Source of the DNA: Psilocybe azurescens
Taxonomy: Eukaryota > Basidiomycota > Agaricomycetes > Agaricales > Agrocybaceae
Reading direction: 5' to 3'
Length of the DNA: 64,000 bases
Assembly: GCA_023853785.1 (NCBI GenBank)
Contig: JAJIRX010000890.1
Span: 1 to 64,000 of the forward strand
The notes under the pieces were generated by a model. The model was not told the origin of the DNA and made no database searches. It was given only the letters and a program-made list of their open reading frames with translations. The number at the start of each line of letters is the position of its first letter. The first letter of the stretch is position 1. The position numbers were made by a program, and so were the translations under genes. This document shows positions 1-11,930 of the stretch, in pieces.

Positions 1-498
1 AGCTCTTCGCAATCTATAAAAGTCACATGGTATTTGTAATGAATACAAAATTATAAAATGCACTCAACAGGAATTGAACCAAGAGCTTTATATATACTAA
101 TTCTATCCATGCTTTACTGACTACACTATTATTGCTTATATTATCTTTCGCATTTAATGAATTATATACTGTTCTTTACAACTTTTAATAATATATTCTG
201 GCACTTCTTCTCATATGTGGAGTCTATACAGAGTCCATGTGGAGTTCATGCAGAGTCCATATGAAGTCCATTTTATTTTCACTTCCATCTAAAGTGGAAT
301 CATTTGGAGTCCAGATAGAGTCCAGGTGGACTCCATCTGGCCTCAAGTGGAATTGTATGGAGTCCAAGTGGACTCCACTTATCATAGATGACTTTTTGAA
401 CATTTACATTATGTTCCAGGTGGACTCCATGTGGAGTCCACCACTTTGTATGGAGTTGGTGGACTCCGTATAGGAGTATATGGGTGGAGGTAAAGTAC
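1..498 (-). mobile_element. Partial MITE-like element with tRNA-like module (copy 0, reverse orientation)
   Basis: The stretch 200-490 is packed with GGAGTCCA/TGGACTCC motifs and ends in GTAAAGTAC. This is the same terminus as the copies at 880-2625 and 21527-22481. Positions 1-150 match the inner part of those copies in reverse complement, including the tRNA-like block. The far end lies outside the window. No protein is encoded; the ORFs here are low-complexity artefacts. Confidence 0.6.
65..150 (-). repeat. tRNA-like (Pol III A/B-box) module in copy 0
   Basis: On the minus strand it reads an A-box-like TAGTCAGTAAAG and, about 40 nt on, a perfect B-box-like GGTTCAATTCC. The acceptor and T stems do not pair well, so I do not call a functional tRNA. 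The same block recurs near 1540-1615 and 22080-22145. Confidence 0.5.
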
Positions 499-879
499 AC
501 AAATGGTTATGGGAGCAGGAGTGAGAATGTAGTCTTGATCTTAGTGCATTTTAATCAAGTTCACAGCTTCTACAAAGCCAGAAGTAAAGCCTAGCAGTAG
601 AATAATGACTAAAGTGGCCTGTGCAGATAGAAGGTGAAGATTTGTGCAATGTTCTTGATCCAAACCTCAAACAGAACAGTGAGGTAAATGAGGGATGACT
701 AGGGCAATCGAAGGTGACAACCTATGTGATAATCTTGAATAAAAAACTTACCTGAACAAAAGGGAAGCGATGGAGAGTGGAGGATCTGGGTATAGAGGAA
801 GAATGAAAAGTTTGGATGATGATAGGATTGAAATGAACAGGATATGTAAAATGCTCTGTGATGAGAGAGCATGGGTGGT
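499..879. other. No gene seen
   Basis: AT-rich intergenic sequence between two MITE-like copies. I see no conserved coding signal on either strand. Confidence 0.5.
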
Positions 880-1534
880 TTGATAGTTCCACTGTTACCA
901 AGTCTGACCAAAATCCGATTGGAATCTGACCAGAATCTGACTGGAATCCAAGTGGAATTTATCAATTTAAAATCCAATTAGACCCAATTCAATTGGAATC
1001 CGAGTGGTACCAAGCGAACCATATTATGTCATCATACTATTTACAGCTCAGCAAGTAATAACACAAAAGTATATATAGATCTTAATAGTTTGTAATAAAT
1101 TTGGTATTATTAGAATTGTAAAATTGAGGAGAATATGTTTATATAATATTTATATAAAATTAAAAAATTTCTGGTAAAGAAATACCTATTTTTATATAAC
1201 TCTGTGCTTATATAATCTATATTTTTTGAATAAAATTGATCTTTGTATTCCATTAATTTCTATTATTGCAACACTATTAAAATATAGCTAACAGAGTGCT
1301 ATTTTGTTGCAAAAAGTGGGTTAAATGTCTGTATATATTCAAATTTACAGTATTTTGTATATTGAACATGCTGACATAATATTCAGATACTTATGTAATT
1401 ACAGGTGCATTACCTCAATTTTCTGATCATTTTGATATATAATGTGTGGGTATAGCTTCAGAGGAAGTGTCAGAATATATTATTGGGTGCTGTAAAGAAT
1501 ATTATATAATTCATAAAATAGTAGAATACTACAA

Positions 1535-1615
1535 GCAATAATAGTGTAGTTGGTAAAGCATGTATAGAATTAATATATATAAAGTTGTTGGTTCAATTTC
1601 TGTTGAGTGTATTTT
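1535..1615 (+). repeat. tRNA-like module in copy 1
   Basis: A-box-like TAGTTGGTAAAG followed by B-box-like GGTTCAATTTC about 40 nt later. It is embedded in the MITE-like element and nearly the same as the block in copy 2. Stem pairing is poor, so it is tRNA-derived or tRNA-like rather than a gene. Confidence 0.5.
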
Positions 1616-1792
1616 ATAATTTTGCATTTATTACAAATATCATGCAATCTGAATGGATTACTTAAGAGTTTATGTAAAAATATTATGTAATACTGACTAA
1701 GCATACAATATTATGTGATTTCAGTACATCATTTATAAGTGTATGTAAGCAATTATTATATAATGCTGACTAAGTATTGTTTTGTACACTGA

Positions 1793-2487
1793 GGCCCCAT
1801 TCGGGATCCCAGTCAAAGGTTTGATCTCGGTTTCTCTGCTAAAATCAAAAAATTAACCAAACCTAACCAAACAGCCAATTTTGGCTGAAAACCTAACTGA
1901 ACATGTGTTTGGCAACCCTCGGTTTGGATTAGTCTGGTTGTCATAAATTGTCATATTCATTATCCTGCCCCTCCCACTCTATTAGCATTGACAACTGTCA
2001 ACACACTACCTTTAAATAATCTATAAATCTATATGCCATATCTATTATGCTGAAAGTTGCAAATGACCCTTCTGTGCCTTGAGAGCCTTCTGGAATTCAA
2101 GCTGTGACTCAATGCTTGTTGAAAGCCTCAAAAAGCAGAAGCAAGATGGGAAGCAATAGCAGCTGAAATGACCCTAGAAATTGCTTCAAGTAGGCATAGG
2201 GCTGCTTTTTTATGTTTTTGTTCGTGGATTTGACAAGATGAAGGACTTTTATGAGTGTTATCCAGACATTGTATGTTTACTATTGTCAGATGAGGGCTTA
2301 GAACCAATATAAAAGCAGTGAAAATGAAGATTGAGTGTTATCTGATTAATCTAGAGGGCCATTTATGTGTTACTCCATGTGACCAGAATGTGACCAACTG
2401 ATCAAAACTTGTCATGTCAGTTTGTGACAACCTTAACCCTAACCAAACCAACAAAAACCAACAAAAACTGGGATCCCAAATGGGGCC
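1793..2487. mobile_element. Harbinger/Tourist-like MITE, 695 bp
   Basis: Its 20-bp terminal inverted repeats are GGCCCCATTCGGGATCCCAG at 1793-1812 and the complement at 2468-2487, with one mismatch. It is flanked by TGA on both sides (1790-1792 and 2488-2490). The empty site is visible in the paralogous element at about 22319-22337, where GTACACTGAGTAAGTACAT is uninterrupted. A 3-bp target duplication and a GGCCCC terminus fit PIF/Harbinger (Tourist-like) MITEs. No transposase ORF is present. Confidence 0.85.
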
Positions 2488-2625
2488 TGAGTAAGTACAT
2501 TCTGAGAAATTCCGACCGGTTCTGAGTGAGTCCAAAGGGATTCTGACCATATTCTGATCAGTTCTGACTGGGTCCAAGTGGTTCCAACCAGTTCTGACTG
2601 GTACCAGTGGGGCACTGTAAAGTAC

Positions 2626-3095
2626 AGTCACTATATATATTATTTATTAGTGATTAATTGGCAGTAAAATAAATTATGATTTGAAAAATATATAGCCCAG
2701 AGATTTGAAACAGTGATTTAACTTGTAACTTATTCTCTAAAATTGTATATACCAGTAGCTATAAATTAAATGTATCTACATAGATGTGAATAAACAATTT
2801 TATCTAAAAAATACAGCTCAGATTTAATCTGTGTTTGCATTTTTTAAATACTAAGAGCTTTGAGGATATTAGGTGCTTGTCAAGCAATAGCAATTTATTG
2901 TTCTTCTTAGAATTTGAAAACCATGCTTTGCACATTTGAAAGATAGAAAACTTGAATAGTTCAATTTCACAAACTCCAAGTCTTTATTATCTTTATACCT
3001 TGCACAAAGCTAACAAAATAAGAGTTTGCTTATTAAATTTATGATCTAGCTCTTTCTCAATTCATATTTCTAGAAATCAAGAGAATTTTCATACC
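2626..3095. other. AT-rich intergenic, no gene seen
   Basis: Low-complexity AT-rich DNA with frequent stops in all frames. No repeat boundary or domain is recognised. Confidence 0.5.
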
Positions 3096-3096
3096 A

Positions 3097-4215
3097 TTAA
3101 TGAGCACTGTAGCTCTCTGGCCCCAGAATTTGCAATTTTACAGCTTCAATATACTCTGCACCTCTGATGATATATCCAGCAGCTTCCACAGGCTTTGCAC
3201 CTTTTTCCTTAGCTTTGCACCTTTTCCTCAACTCCACACCTTCTTGGACTTTATTCCAGCTTATTCCCTTATCTTCTACATTTGTTCTCAGCAGTTTACA
3301 AAGCTTTTGCACCTATTTTGACATTCTGAATCTCTGATTATCCCCTCCCTCAGTATACATTGTTCTGACAGCTTTGCACCTCTTAGAACCTCTTTGAATC
3401 TCTTTGAACCTCTTCACACCTCATCATCATTGATCATCCAGCCCGTTCTATGCCTCAGAATATCAGTTTTCACTTTGCACACCTCATCAGATCATCTTCC
3501 TTGGTCACATGCCAATCTATCAGTTTCCAAGTTTGTACAACACCTGGATCAGCTGCAAGGCTATGCTATACATATCCTACACTCTGTTGAAGCTCAAGAT
3601 AGGAATCTGCAACTCATTCAAGCATTTAGCATGTTTGTGAGGAAGGTCTGGAGTATCAGAAAGGCTTTCCTATAGGTTCTATCATGTTCTTTACCTTTTT
3701 CATTGATCATCTTCACATTTTCAGCATACCTTGTGATATCTTTCTATGGTTTGCAGACATTTATTCATCTTCATTCTTAGTTTCTTTTGTTTCATAATCA
3801 CCACTGCTTTTGATTCTTTATGCAGAAGTTTAAACTTTCATTCAGTTCTTTGTGTGTCACTATCACACCTCATTATTTGTAGCAGACTACACCTTTATTC
3901 AGTATTCAATATTCATAGTATAAAAGCTTGTATTGTATATACATTGAAGAAGAAGTTTCCAACCCTCAGATATCATTCTCACACCTTTGCACCTTGTCTT
4001 TAGAGCTTTGCACCTCATTCACAAACCTCACACCTTGTTTTTATAGCTCTGCACCTTGTTCTAAACGGGCGACTTCATTTTCAGAGCTTTGCACCTCATC
4101 CTACATCACTGCACCTCACTACACCTAGTCAGTTCCATCTGGTATAGCTCCCAGAACCCAGTCTCATACCCTCAGAGCCTCAAGACAACTTCCTCTGCAC
4201 TCCACACCTTCCAAT
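3097..4215 (-). pseudogene. Degenerate repeat region with CTTTGCACCTC motif; possible decayed coiled-coil ORF
   Basis: CTTTGCACCT(C) and close variants recur many times across about 1.1 kb. On the minus strand these decode as short E/Q/K-rich stretches such as NEVQSSKDKVQRCEND, broken by stops and frame changes, with a 71-codon open stretch at 3097-3312. This could be a decayed coiled-coil coding region or simply a degenerate minisatellite. I cannot name a family. There is no intact start-to-stop gene. Confidence 0.3.
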
Positions 4216-5345
4216 CTTAGGTTCCTCCATTGTTCTTTCAGTTTATTATAGGTTTTGTTTTTGTTTTGTGCATGGCAGAGCAGTCATCTGGTGTTATCAC
4301 CATTTAGCTCAAAGTATATATCTTTTGACAGTGACTTTAAGAAGGTACAAAAACAGTACATTAGAGTAAAGATTTATTAGGATCTCAGCACTTGCTAGGA
4401 AATCCATAAAAATCCATATATTATTCCAAATACCTTGCAAGCTAAATCTCTTATTCACTCTTTTTGAAAAATTTATATAGTATAATTATCAAGAGTGCAA
4501 ACTTCTTCTCCTAGTGCTGAACTAGTCATTTTTAATTGTTTGAAGTATAGTTGCAGACATATTCTGCAGCAAACATCTCAGTGGTTAACTCTTTATAATA
4601 TGAAGCAGTTAATTCAGGTGTTCTAATTTTTGGTAAATTATTTTTAATTTATCTTCATTTCCACTATGGAATTCTTCTTCTTCTTCTTCTTCTTTAGGTG
4701 ATTTGGGCCTTAAAAATACATGCTTTTGAACAAAGTGTGTAGAATTTGAGAAATGTGAATTTTATTGAGCAGAAAAGATTCTGCTTGAGCCATTTTGGTG
4801 CTCAAGCTATTGCATGCTAAACAGTGAGTAGGTAACAGCACAGGTTTGGGTATTCTGTATAAGTTAATAGCCAAATGTACCATAGATACAAGTATGGGTA
4901 ATAATTTTTTTATCTATCATCTTGAAAACAAGTCCAAAATGTAAAATTTAAACCAAAACTAAGTGAGTTAGAGTCTATTTCTTGCTTATATGCATGAGTT
5001 TAGTCAACAGTCAAGCAAGTTCAAGAACTTAGAGTTTTGAATTATATATAAATTGAGTTGATTCACAAAAACTAGCTAAAGAATGTAATACAAGTAAAAT
5101 TATTTAAATAGTAATTTGTATCTGCACAGAAACCAAGTAAATACTGAGTCATATTGAACAGTATTTATAAAATAAAATCATATGAGAAAAGCACCAGAAA
5201 ATAAAGTATCAATGAATTTTTTTAAAAAAAAACCCATCACTAATGGTTTTGTTTCTCACTGTAATGTTTAAATCAGTGCAAGATACAAGAAGGTTTTGAT
5301 TGAGTATTAAAATTACAACAAAAATATATGAATATACATAACATA
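4216..5345. other. AT-rich intergenic, no gene seen
   Basis: Contains a short CTT microsatellite near 4674-4694 and long AT-rich runs. No coding signal on either strand. Confidence 0.5.
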
Positions 5346-5350
5346 GACAA

Positions 5351-8300
5351 CTATGTGTTTCTCTCTATATAGCAAAGCTCCCATAGATTTCCATGAGCCA
5401 TGTGACTAAAATCTAGAGAATGAAGTGTTGGTATAATCAGCTGGGTATGTGGTGAATACCATAGAGGATGATAATATGGTGGGAACCAAAACAAATAACT
5501 ATGTTTGGGTCCAATTTGAACCCATCCATTGATGCTTGTTAAGACATCAAATCCATGTCTAGACATAGCAGATACGCCACCCAATACGTCAATAGCACCA
5601 TTCAGAGCATGTTCAAGATGTGAGGAAAAATGTATCAACATTTGGTTCTTAAGTGATGGTTGCATCATTTTATCTATCTCAGCATCCCATAACCGGATAG
5701 TATTGTCATATGATCCTGACACAATGTGCTTGCCATCTGGGGAGAATGCAACAAAAAAAACTGTATTGTCATGTCCCTCAAAAGGTGGTTTTACCAGTTT
5801 TCCTGTCTCAGCATTCCACAACCGGATGGTCTTATCATGTGATCCTGACACAATGTACTTGCCATCTGGGGAGAATGCAACAGATCTGACTGTACCATTA
5901 TGTCCCTCAAAAAATGGTTCCACCAGTTCTTCTGTCTCAAGATTCCACAACCAAATGGTGTTGTGTAGTGACCCTACCACTATATGCTTACCATTTGGGG
6001 AGAATGCAACAGTTGTGACTCCATGCTTATATTCCTCAAAAGGTGGTTTTATTGGTTTTTCTGTCTCAGCATCCCACATCGACATGACAATGTGATCTGA
6101 TCCTAATCCAATATGCTTGCTATCTGGAAAAAATGAAACAGATCGATTTGAGCTGTGATGTCTTTTAAGAAGTGATTGCACTAATTTCCTGTCTCAGCAT
6201 CCCACAACTGAATGGTGGTGTCAAATGAGCGTGACACAATATGTTTGCCATCTGGAGAAAATGCAACAGATGTGACTGAACTATTATGTCCTTTAAGAGG
6301 TGGTTGCACTAGTTCTCCTGTCTCAGCATCCCACAACTGGATGGTCTTGTCTTCTGATCCTGACACAATGTGCTTGCTATCTGGAGAGAATGCAACAGAC
6401 CAGACTATATCATTATGTCCCTCAAGAGGTGGTTGTACCAGTTTTTTTTTTTTAGCATCCCACAACTGGATAGTTTTGTCTGCTGATCCTGACACAATGT
6501 ACTTGCCATCTGGAGAGAATGCAACAGAAAAAACTGCACTGTTATGTCCCTTAAGAGATGGTTGTACTTGTTCTCCTGTTTCAGCATCCCACAACCGGAT
6601 AATTTTATCATGTGATCCTGACACAATGTGCTTGCCATCTGGGGAGAATGCAACAGAAAGAACTGTACTGTCATGTCCCTCAAGAGGTGGTTGCACTAGT
6701 TTTCCTGTCTCAGCATCCCACAACCGGATGGTCATGTCTTTTGATCCTGACACAATATACTTGCTATCTGGAGAGAATGCAATAGACATGACATCACTAG
6801 AATGGCCATTTAGCACCCCCTGAACCACTGGCCAGGATTTGTTTTGCCCATTAACAATCTGTAGCACTTTAAGAAATTTACTTCTAAACTTTGTTGAGAT
6901 CCGTGAAGTTGTTGGTGAAAATGGCAGTGCAGATATATAAAGATGGGGAGTGCTGAATGAGATTGCACCACCAAACATGCGAACAAATTTTTCAATATCT
7001 GCTGCATCATCAGCAATATCTTGGCACTCTACATGAGGCTGGTATATTTTAGCATAGCCACAATGCTGAAAGAATAGCCACTGTACTTACTATTACCCAT
7101 TGAATGACTGAGGACATAGAGCTGGCACATGTATTGATCACTTTGAGAAGACTTAGTGATTCCAACCAGAATAATAGCCGCTCATGATTAAAGAAAGCTT
7201 GAACTGCATCTGCAAGAGCTGAGTTAAACTGTGCATGCCGAAGATGCTCTGTCCAGAATCGGCATGAATATGATAATTCTGGAGGAATACACTTCTGAAC
7301 TCGCTCATACAGGTCTGGAATTTCATCATTGGCAAGATAAGAACTCAGCAGTTGGCAGATATTAAACTTCAGCCTGTCCTTCATCACCCCAAGCGAGGCA
7401 CCTGCAAGGTCGTTGTGAATACGAGTTAAATCAATGAAGAACTCGCCACTCCGCCCCCTATCTGTTAAAAACTCAGGAAAAGAAGCATGAAGGGGACGGA
7501 TCGTGGAAGTATGATCCGTTGTCCCACTAAGCAAGGCACCCATAGGCTTTATGATAGTACTGACATCTATTTTGCGGAGATCTTCATCAATGAAATGTTG
7601 CCTCAGAAGACGTAAGGAACCGAGAGGAAGTGGTTCTACAATTCCAAGCATCTGTGCCATAACAGATCGGAATCGATCGAGACGACGATCGCGCATCAAC
7701 TGATCCCGAGGGAAGATTGTTTCCAGGGTCAATTTATACATACGGTCGAGGAGTGGGACAGCGCTGGCTTTATTCTGATTGATAACAAGATCGAAACACT
7801 CCTCTGCAGATAGTCCTGCAGTGTTGTCCTTGATGAATGCACATGCCAGACGTGCCCACTCAAACAGACCTTCAGAAGCGTTTGCGAGGCAATTTGTCAT
7901 GCCTTCGTTGCTTCCGATCTCTTGCAAATCAGACAGTTCGTCAGAGATAAAGCGTGATATGTCGTGTTCGGTTGACTCAAGCGGAATGCTGTCCATCGCC
8001 TTCTGTCGGACGTGCTTGACATCCTTCAAGGCCTCATAAATATCCAGTAGCGTTCGTGAAGTGAGAAGGATTCGGATGTGGGGGAAGTTTCAATATGTGG
8101 CTTTTCTCATCTTTCAGTTTGCCGGCAAGGATACGAAGGAGGTGTAGTCGCGAATCTGATCCGCCACTCTCATCCAATGCATCGATGACGATCACAATAG
8201 GGCCCGTCATCGTGTCAGTAAACTTCTCGGCAGGCTTCAGGATTAGCTCTTTCCATTGCTGCAAAATATCACTCGTATTCTTGAGCGACATGTCCCGATG

Positions 8301-10177
8301 AACGGCAGCTGCTAATTCTGTCCGGATTTCCTTATTATGCTCTGCAATATCCCGGGAAATTGTTGTGAAGATCTTCTTGTGGCGTTCTTGAGCCATTTCA
8401 TTGCGGTCAAAGCAGTAGCAAGACCCTAGTCGACGAAGCTCTTTGAAGCGGTTGGCGATCGTATGAGCTATGGATGATTTCCCGGTGCCGGCATTGCCAT
8501 GGAGCCAGTATACGCGAGGCGTGTTCTCCTCAGTGTCGTTGATCCAAGCAGTGATTTCGTCCAGCATTTCTTCGCGGGTCCCATCCAAGCAAATCTTTCG
8601 GGTGTCCAATCCTGCGCCCGCAGCATATGGCATGCTGTTTAGGTCTAAATCTTCGGCTATATTATCTGCATCAAAACGAGAACGACAATGATAGTTTAAA
8701 AAGTAATGCGTACCCAGGGTTTCCATGCCTTTGACGCCCTCCCAAACACGATGGACAACGACCAACGTGTCAGCTGCAGCATTGTCACGGAACTCTTCTA
8801 AGAGGCCATCGAAAACATTGTTGTAGTTCTGCACACGCTCGTCGGTTTCTGAGAAAAATTCTTGAGCAACCTCATCCCTAGCACAATAAAGAAGAGTTAA
8901 TCGACATCAATTCCTCAACGGTTCCTCAACGGAAAGGCAACTTACGGAATTTATGATTCGTCGAGTATTCTCGAATGAAATACGAACACTCCAGTGTTTG
9001 GTGGCATATGCGCTCGACGACGGACTTCATGGACTCGATATCCCGCAATTTGTTGTCAGTGAGAAACGTATAGACTTCGTTCATCTTCCGAAGCAGAGAG
9101 AGAATAGAGTCGTCACGAATCTCCTGATCGTTGATGGCCTGAAAGAACAGATTAAATACGTTTATCGGTAATATTCGATAAGCGGACCTTGAAAGCAAAG
9201 GAGAGAACGGCCCATGCTGCCTGTGCGTACGGGTTGATCTAGGCATGACATGAGTTCACAAGATTTGCTCCTATTGCATGAGTATCGTACCGTGGCGATC
9301 TTGTCCACGACGGAATTGAACTTGGACAATATTTTGAGGAACGAGGACGTAAAACCAAGGAGGTCGATTGGATTATCCGCATTGCTGATTGCCGCCACCC
9401 CACCTTGGACGGGCGCAGTGATCCCCCTCATTTCAGAAATGCCCATACTTGCATTATCGCGGGCAGTATCCACCATTGCAAAGCCTGGGGCCTCGAGATG
9501 GGCGGTGACTGTTGCCTGCTTGGAGGTGAAAGTAGGTCATGTAACGAACTTGAATAGAATCGAAGCGAACCTTGGGTGGGCCAGCTTGAGGTACGGGCGC
9601 TTCAATCCGTCCTCCGATCATTTCTGAGTAAGAGGTATGCTTGAGAGTACGAGAGTCAGCTATCAAACTTATCGGCTACAGAGCTGGGATCTCACCTCGA
9701 TGGTACCAGCAGTTGACGGAGTTTTATCTTGCGGAGCATTCATAGCAATGGAAGGAGGAAAGTTCGAAAGCTGATCGGTCCTTCCTCCAGATTCCGCAAC
9801 GACATGCTATCGACAAGAGACATCAATTATCCGCAGTCCCAAGAAGACGAGCGATGTATATACCTGTTCGGCTGCGGTAGACATTGAACGAACATCCTCC
9901 ATCGCATTTTCTGGAGAAACGGGGACAGGTTCATCGATCCTTGAAACCTTCTTTCTTGTAAATGGGGCTTTCAATTTGTCCTTCAATCCGGGTTTCGATC
10001 GAGGCATTGGTGTCTGAGAGCTCTGCAAATCCGATATGAATACAGATGAAAGGTATTGGGATGTAAACATACCCTGTGCTCGTGTTCGGATTGTTCTAGC
10101 GGGGTACTGATTTGAGATTCTGAGTGATTCTTCTCTCCAAGGAGTCGAAGTAGACGAGCGGGCACAGTTCCACTCAT
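5351..10177 (-). pseudogene. NACHT-WD40 NLR (STAND) gene, copy 1, frameshifted
   Basis: A fungal NLR: an NTP-binding switch with a C-terminal WD40 sensor, likely cytosolic and involved in non-self recognition or regulated cell death. The start is the ATG at 10177. About seven short introns split an alpha-helical N-terminal region containing NPYAQAAWAVLSFAFK. The NACHT domain shows the P-loop GNAGTGKSS (8472-8498) and an acidic Walker B VIVIDALDES (8166-8195). A winged-helix-like region and a 51-nt intron near 7045-7096 follow, then nine WD repeats and a conserved tail (NGWVQIGPKHSYLFWFP). The frame breaks between Walker B and the sensor strand RILLTSR (8085-8112), followed by an in-frame TGA. 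It breaks again near 6187 in an A-run, between repeats 5 and 6. Gene order matches copy 2 at 29338-34799. As read it cannot make a full protein, though either break could be a consensus error. Confidence 0.85.
5640..6815 (-). repeat. WD40 repeat array of NLR copy 1 (nine units of about 129 bp)
   Basis: Each 43-residue unit has the form GH-x(4)-SVAFSPDGKHIVSGS-x-DKTIRLWDAETG-xLVQPPLE. Five units lie before and four after the frame break near 6187. High similarity between units is typical of fungal NLRs whose repeat number changes by recombination. The antisense strand also stays open over these units, but those ORFs are shadows. Confidence 0.9.
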
Positions 10178-10406
10178 TGTGAGTTGTAAATTTGATGGTT
10201 ATCGGTGTCTTCGAGCTTGGTGTTGATATCGATGGCAGCAGTCAAGAGTTTCCCTTGTTCTCCGTCGTCGACATCACATGAAATCCGGCCAATAAGGCGG
10301 CATGCCTGCACCGCATGCCAACAGTTGGCGGTCTGCGAGATAGTGGTCAGTCCGGCCGCCTGGCCGAGTAATCCAAAATAGCTGTCTGTTCATTCACGTG
10401 GCCGTT
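10178..10406 (-). promoter_or_regulatory. Upstream region of NLR copy 1, shared with copy 2
   Basis: About 200 bp upstream of the ATG match the sequence upstream of NLR copy 2 (34800-35013), so the duplication includes the promoter region. I see no clear TATA box. Homology fades just before the LTR insertion at 10407. Confidence 0.55.
10402..10406. repeat. Target-site duplication CCGTT (left)
   Basis: CCGTT directly precedes the left LTR (10407) and directly follows the right LTR (14561-14565). A 5-bp duplication fits integrase-mediated insertion of an LTR element. Confidence 0.85.
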
Positions 10407-10774
10407 TGTGACAGGAGTAACTTATCGTGACTGCTAGAGTATCGATAGTATCGTCCTGACACACGGAAATAGGGGAATAGAATGAAGCTGAGCACTGAAT
10501 AGACAGGTGTAAGTGTTCGTTGTTCACTGGGGGGAAATTGGTATCTACTACAGCCTGTATTTATACTGTAAGGAAGAGGTCTAGAACTTAAGTAAAAGGG
10601 TTTGTGGCTAAGGAGGATAAATAAGGTATCTAAGGGAGTGTTTCAGGGATAATGGATAAGGGAAGAAAAGGTACGAAGTCGTGTATCAGTCGACGGAATG
10701 GAATGTAGTCGAAATGTGAAGATAAGATAAAACGATAGATAATCAAAGAGTAAGGAAAATACCGGATCGTCACA
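10407..10774 (-). repeat. LTR (3' LTR in element orientation), 368 bp
   Basis: Begins TGTGACAGGAG and ends GGATCGTCACA. Nearly identical to 14194-14560. Confidence 0.9.
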
Positions 10775-11930
10775 TACGCCCTCCGGGTATTATAGAATAA
10801 TGCCCAAACGTTAGATCGAAGGAATGTCGCCAAATGAATGTCGAGATGTGGATGAGAAGGTCCTGCCTTAGAATTATGAGCCGTTTCGATGTCCGAGTTG
10901 AAATAGATGTTTTAAGAGGGCCGAGTATATTTGCCGTTTTGGAATGTTTGAAAGGTTTGATGCCCGTCTTGCGCAAATGAGTGCATTCGCGAGAATATTT
11001 CGCGTCTAGCGAGTAATAAAGGGTGCGTTTAAAAGAAGAATTTCCCGTGTCCACCGGGACAGTGTACACGATTCGCCGAATGAGAATGTTTGTGAAAGTG
11101 ATATCTGAGTGTTGTGATGATGCAGAAAAGAAGCGTGCGGCGTGGTGTATGAGAGATAGAATACCGAGGTTGGCAAGAAGTAGTAACATTCGGTGAATTT
11201 GTCTTTTGATGAGGGAATTTGCGGCCATATGCGCAAATGGTGGTGGTGATGTGAATTAATAAGAGTTCGAGCGCGAGGTGCAAGGTTTGATTTGACGGAT
11301 ACCGAAAATATTATGAACGGGATACGATGGCAGGCATAGACATAGACGGCGGAAGCGTGGTTGAGAGTGCGGGAAGAAGGCCGAAAGAGATGTTGCTGAT
11401 GATGGTAAAAGGAACGACGACGATGGCATCGGGTGTGGAGGGACTGGAAGGACGATAATGGAGGCGTTGACTATGGAGGGAGCGATGATGGACCATGGCG
11501 CCGGAGATGTAAGACGACGAGAAATATTGGCAGGGGTTAAAGGAGTGACATAAAAGTAAACAGGATTGAAAAGAACGACGAGGGGTTCCTGAAAATAAAA
11601 GAAAGGAGAGAGATTGATAGCGATAGAGAAATAAAGCGATAGAGAGAGAAAGCAAGTGGAAAGAATAAGAAGTTCAGAAATGAGAGAGTGGAATATGGCA
11701 TGATTACTTTGCTGAATAAAAGTCTACACTAAAGTTCGTGTCTGTGGAGATAGAAGGTAGAAGAATAAATGTTAAGTATGAGTTAATGGATGAATGGAAG
11801 CATCGATGCGGGGAGGTACTACGAAAGGGTTCAAACTAATAAAATAAAGAGGAAATTGTAATACGAAGCAGCGAGTACATTACTGAATATTCTCGCCCTC
11901 CGTTTGGAGTACAATACGAGACAGTTAGAA
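10775..11930 (-). other. Non-coding 3' interior of the gag-only LTR element
   Basis: Lies between the gag stop codon and the 3' LTR, where pol would sit in a complete Ty3 element. The frames are short and show no catalytic motif. It includes a purine-rich GAGAGAAAG stretch near 11600-11660; the polypurine tract itself was not pinned down. Confidence 0.6.

Larger units (their letters stand above)
880..2625 (+). mobile_element. MITE-like element, copy 1, interrupted by a nested MITE
   Basis: Aligns by eye with the element at 21527-22481. Shared features are subterminal CCAATCGGAATC-type repeats, an AT-rich core, the tRNA-like module, and the right end GGGGCACTGTAAAGTAC. Its left end is shorter than in copy 2, so it is 5' truncated or diverged. 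A second element (1793-2487) sits inside it. It has no transposase and would be non-autonomous. Confidence 0.65.

Noticed and set aside
65..150. A tRNA gene
   Set aside because: A and B boxes are present but the acceptor, D and T stems do not pair and all copies sit inside repeats.
237..500. ORFs in the GGAGTCCA-rich stretch
   Set aside because: They arise from subterminal repeats of a MITE-like element and have no protein-like pattern.
5529..6823. Long plus-strand ORFs opposite the WD40 repeats (also 29812-31485)
   Set aside because: They are antisense shadows of a 129-bp repeat that happens to lack stops on the other strand; residues repeat with the unit and match no family.
8033..8112. 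An intron explaining the shared NLR frame break
   Set aside because: No GT donor with an AG acceptor at a usable distance restores the frame at that point.
11311..11655. A pol-derived or envelope-like ORF in the LTR element
   Set aside because: It is a hydrophobic, Ser-rich chance frame with no catalytic motif.
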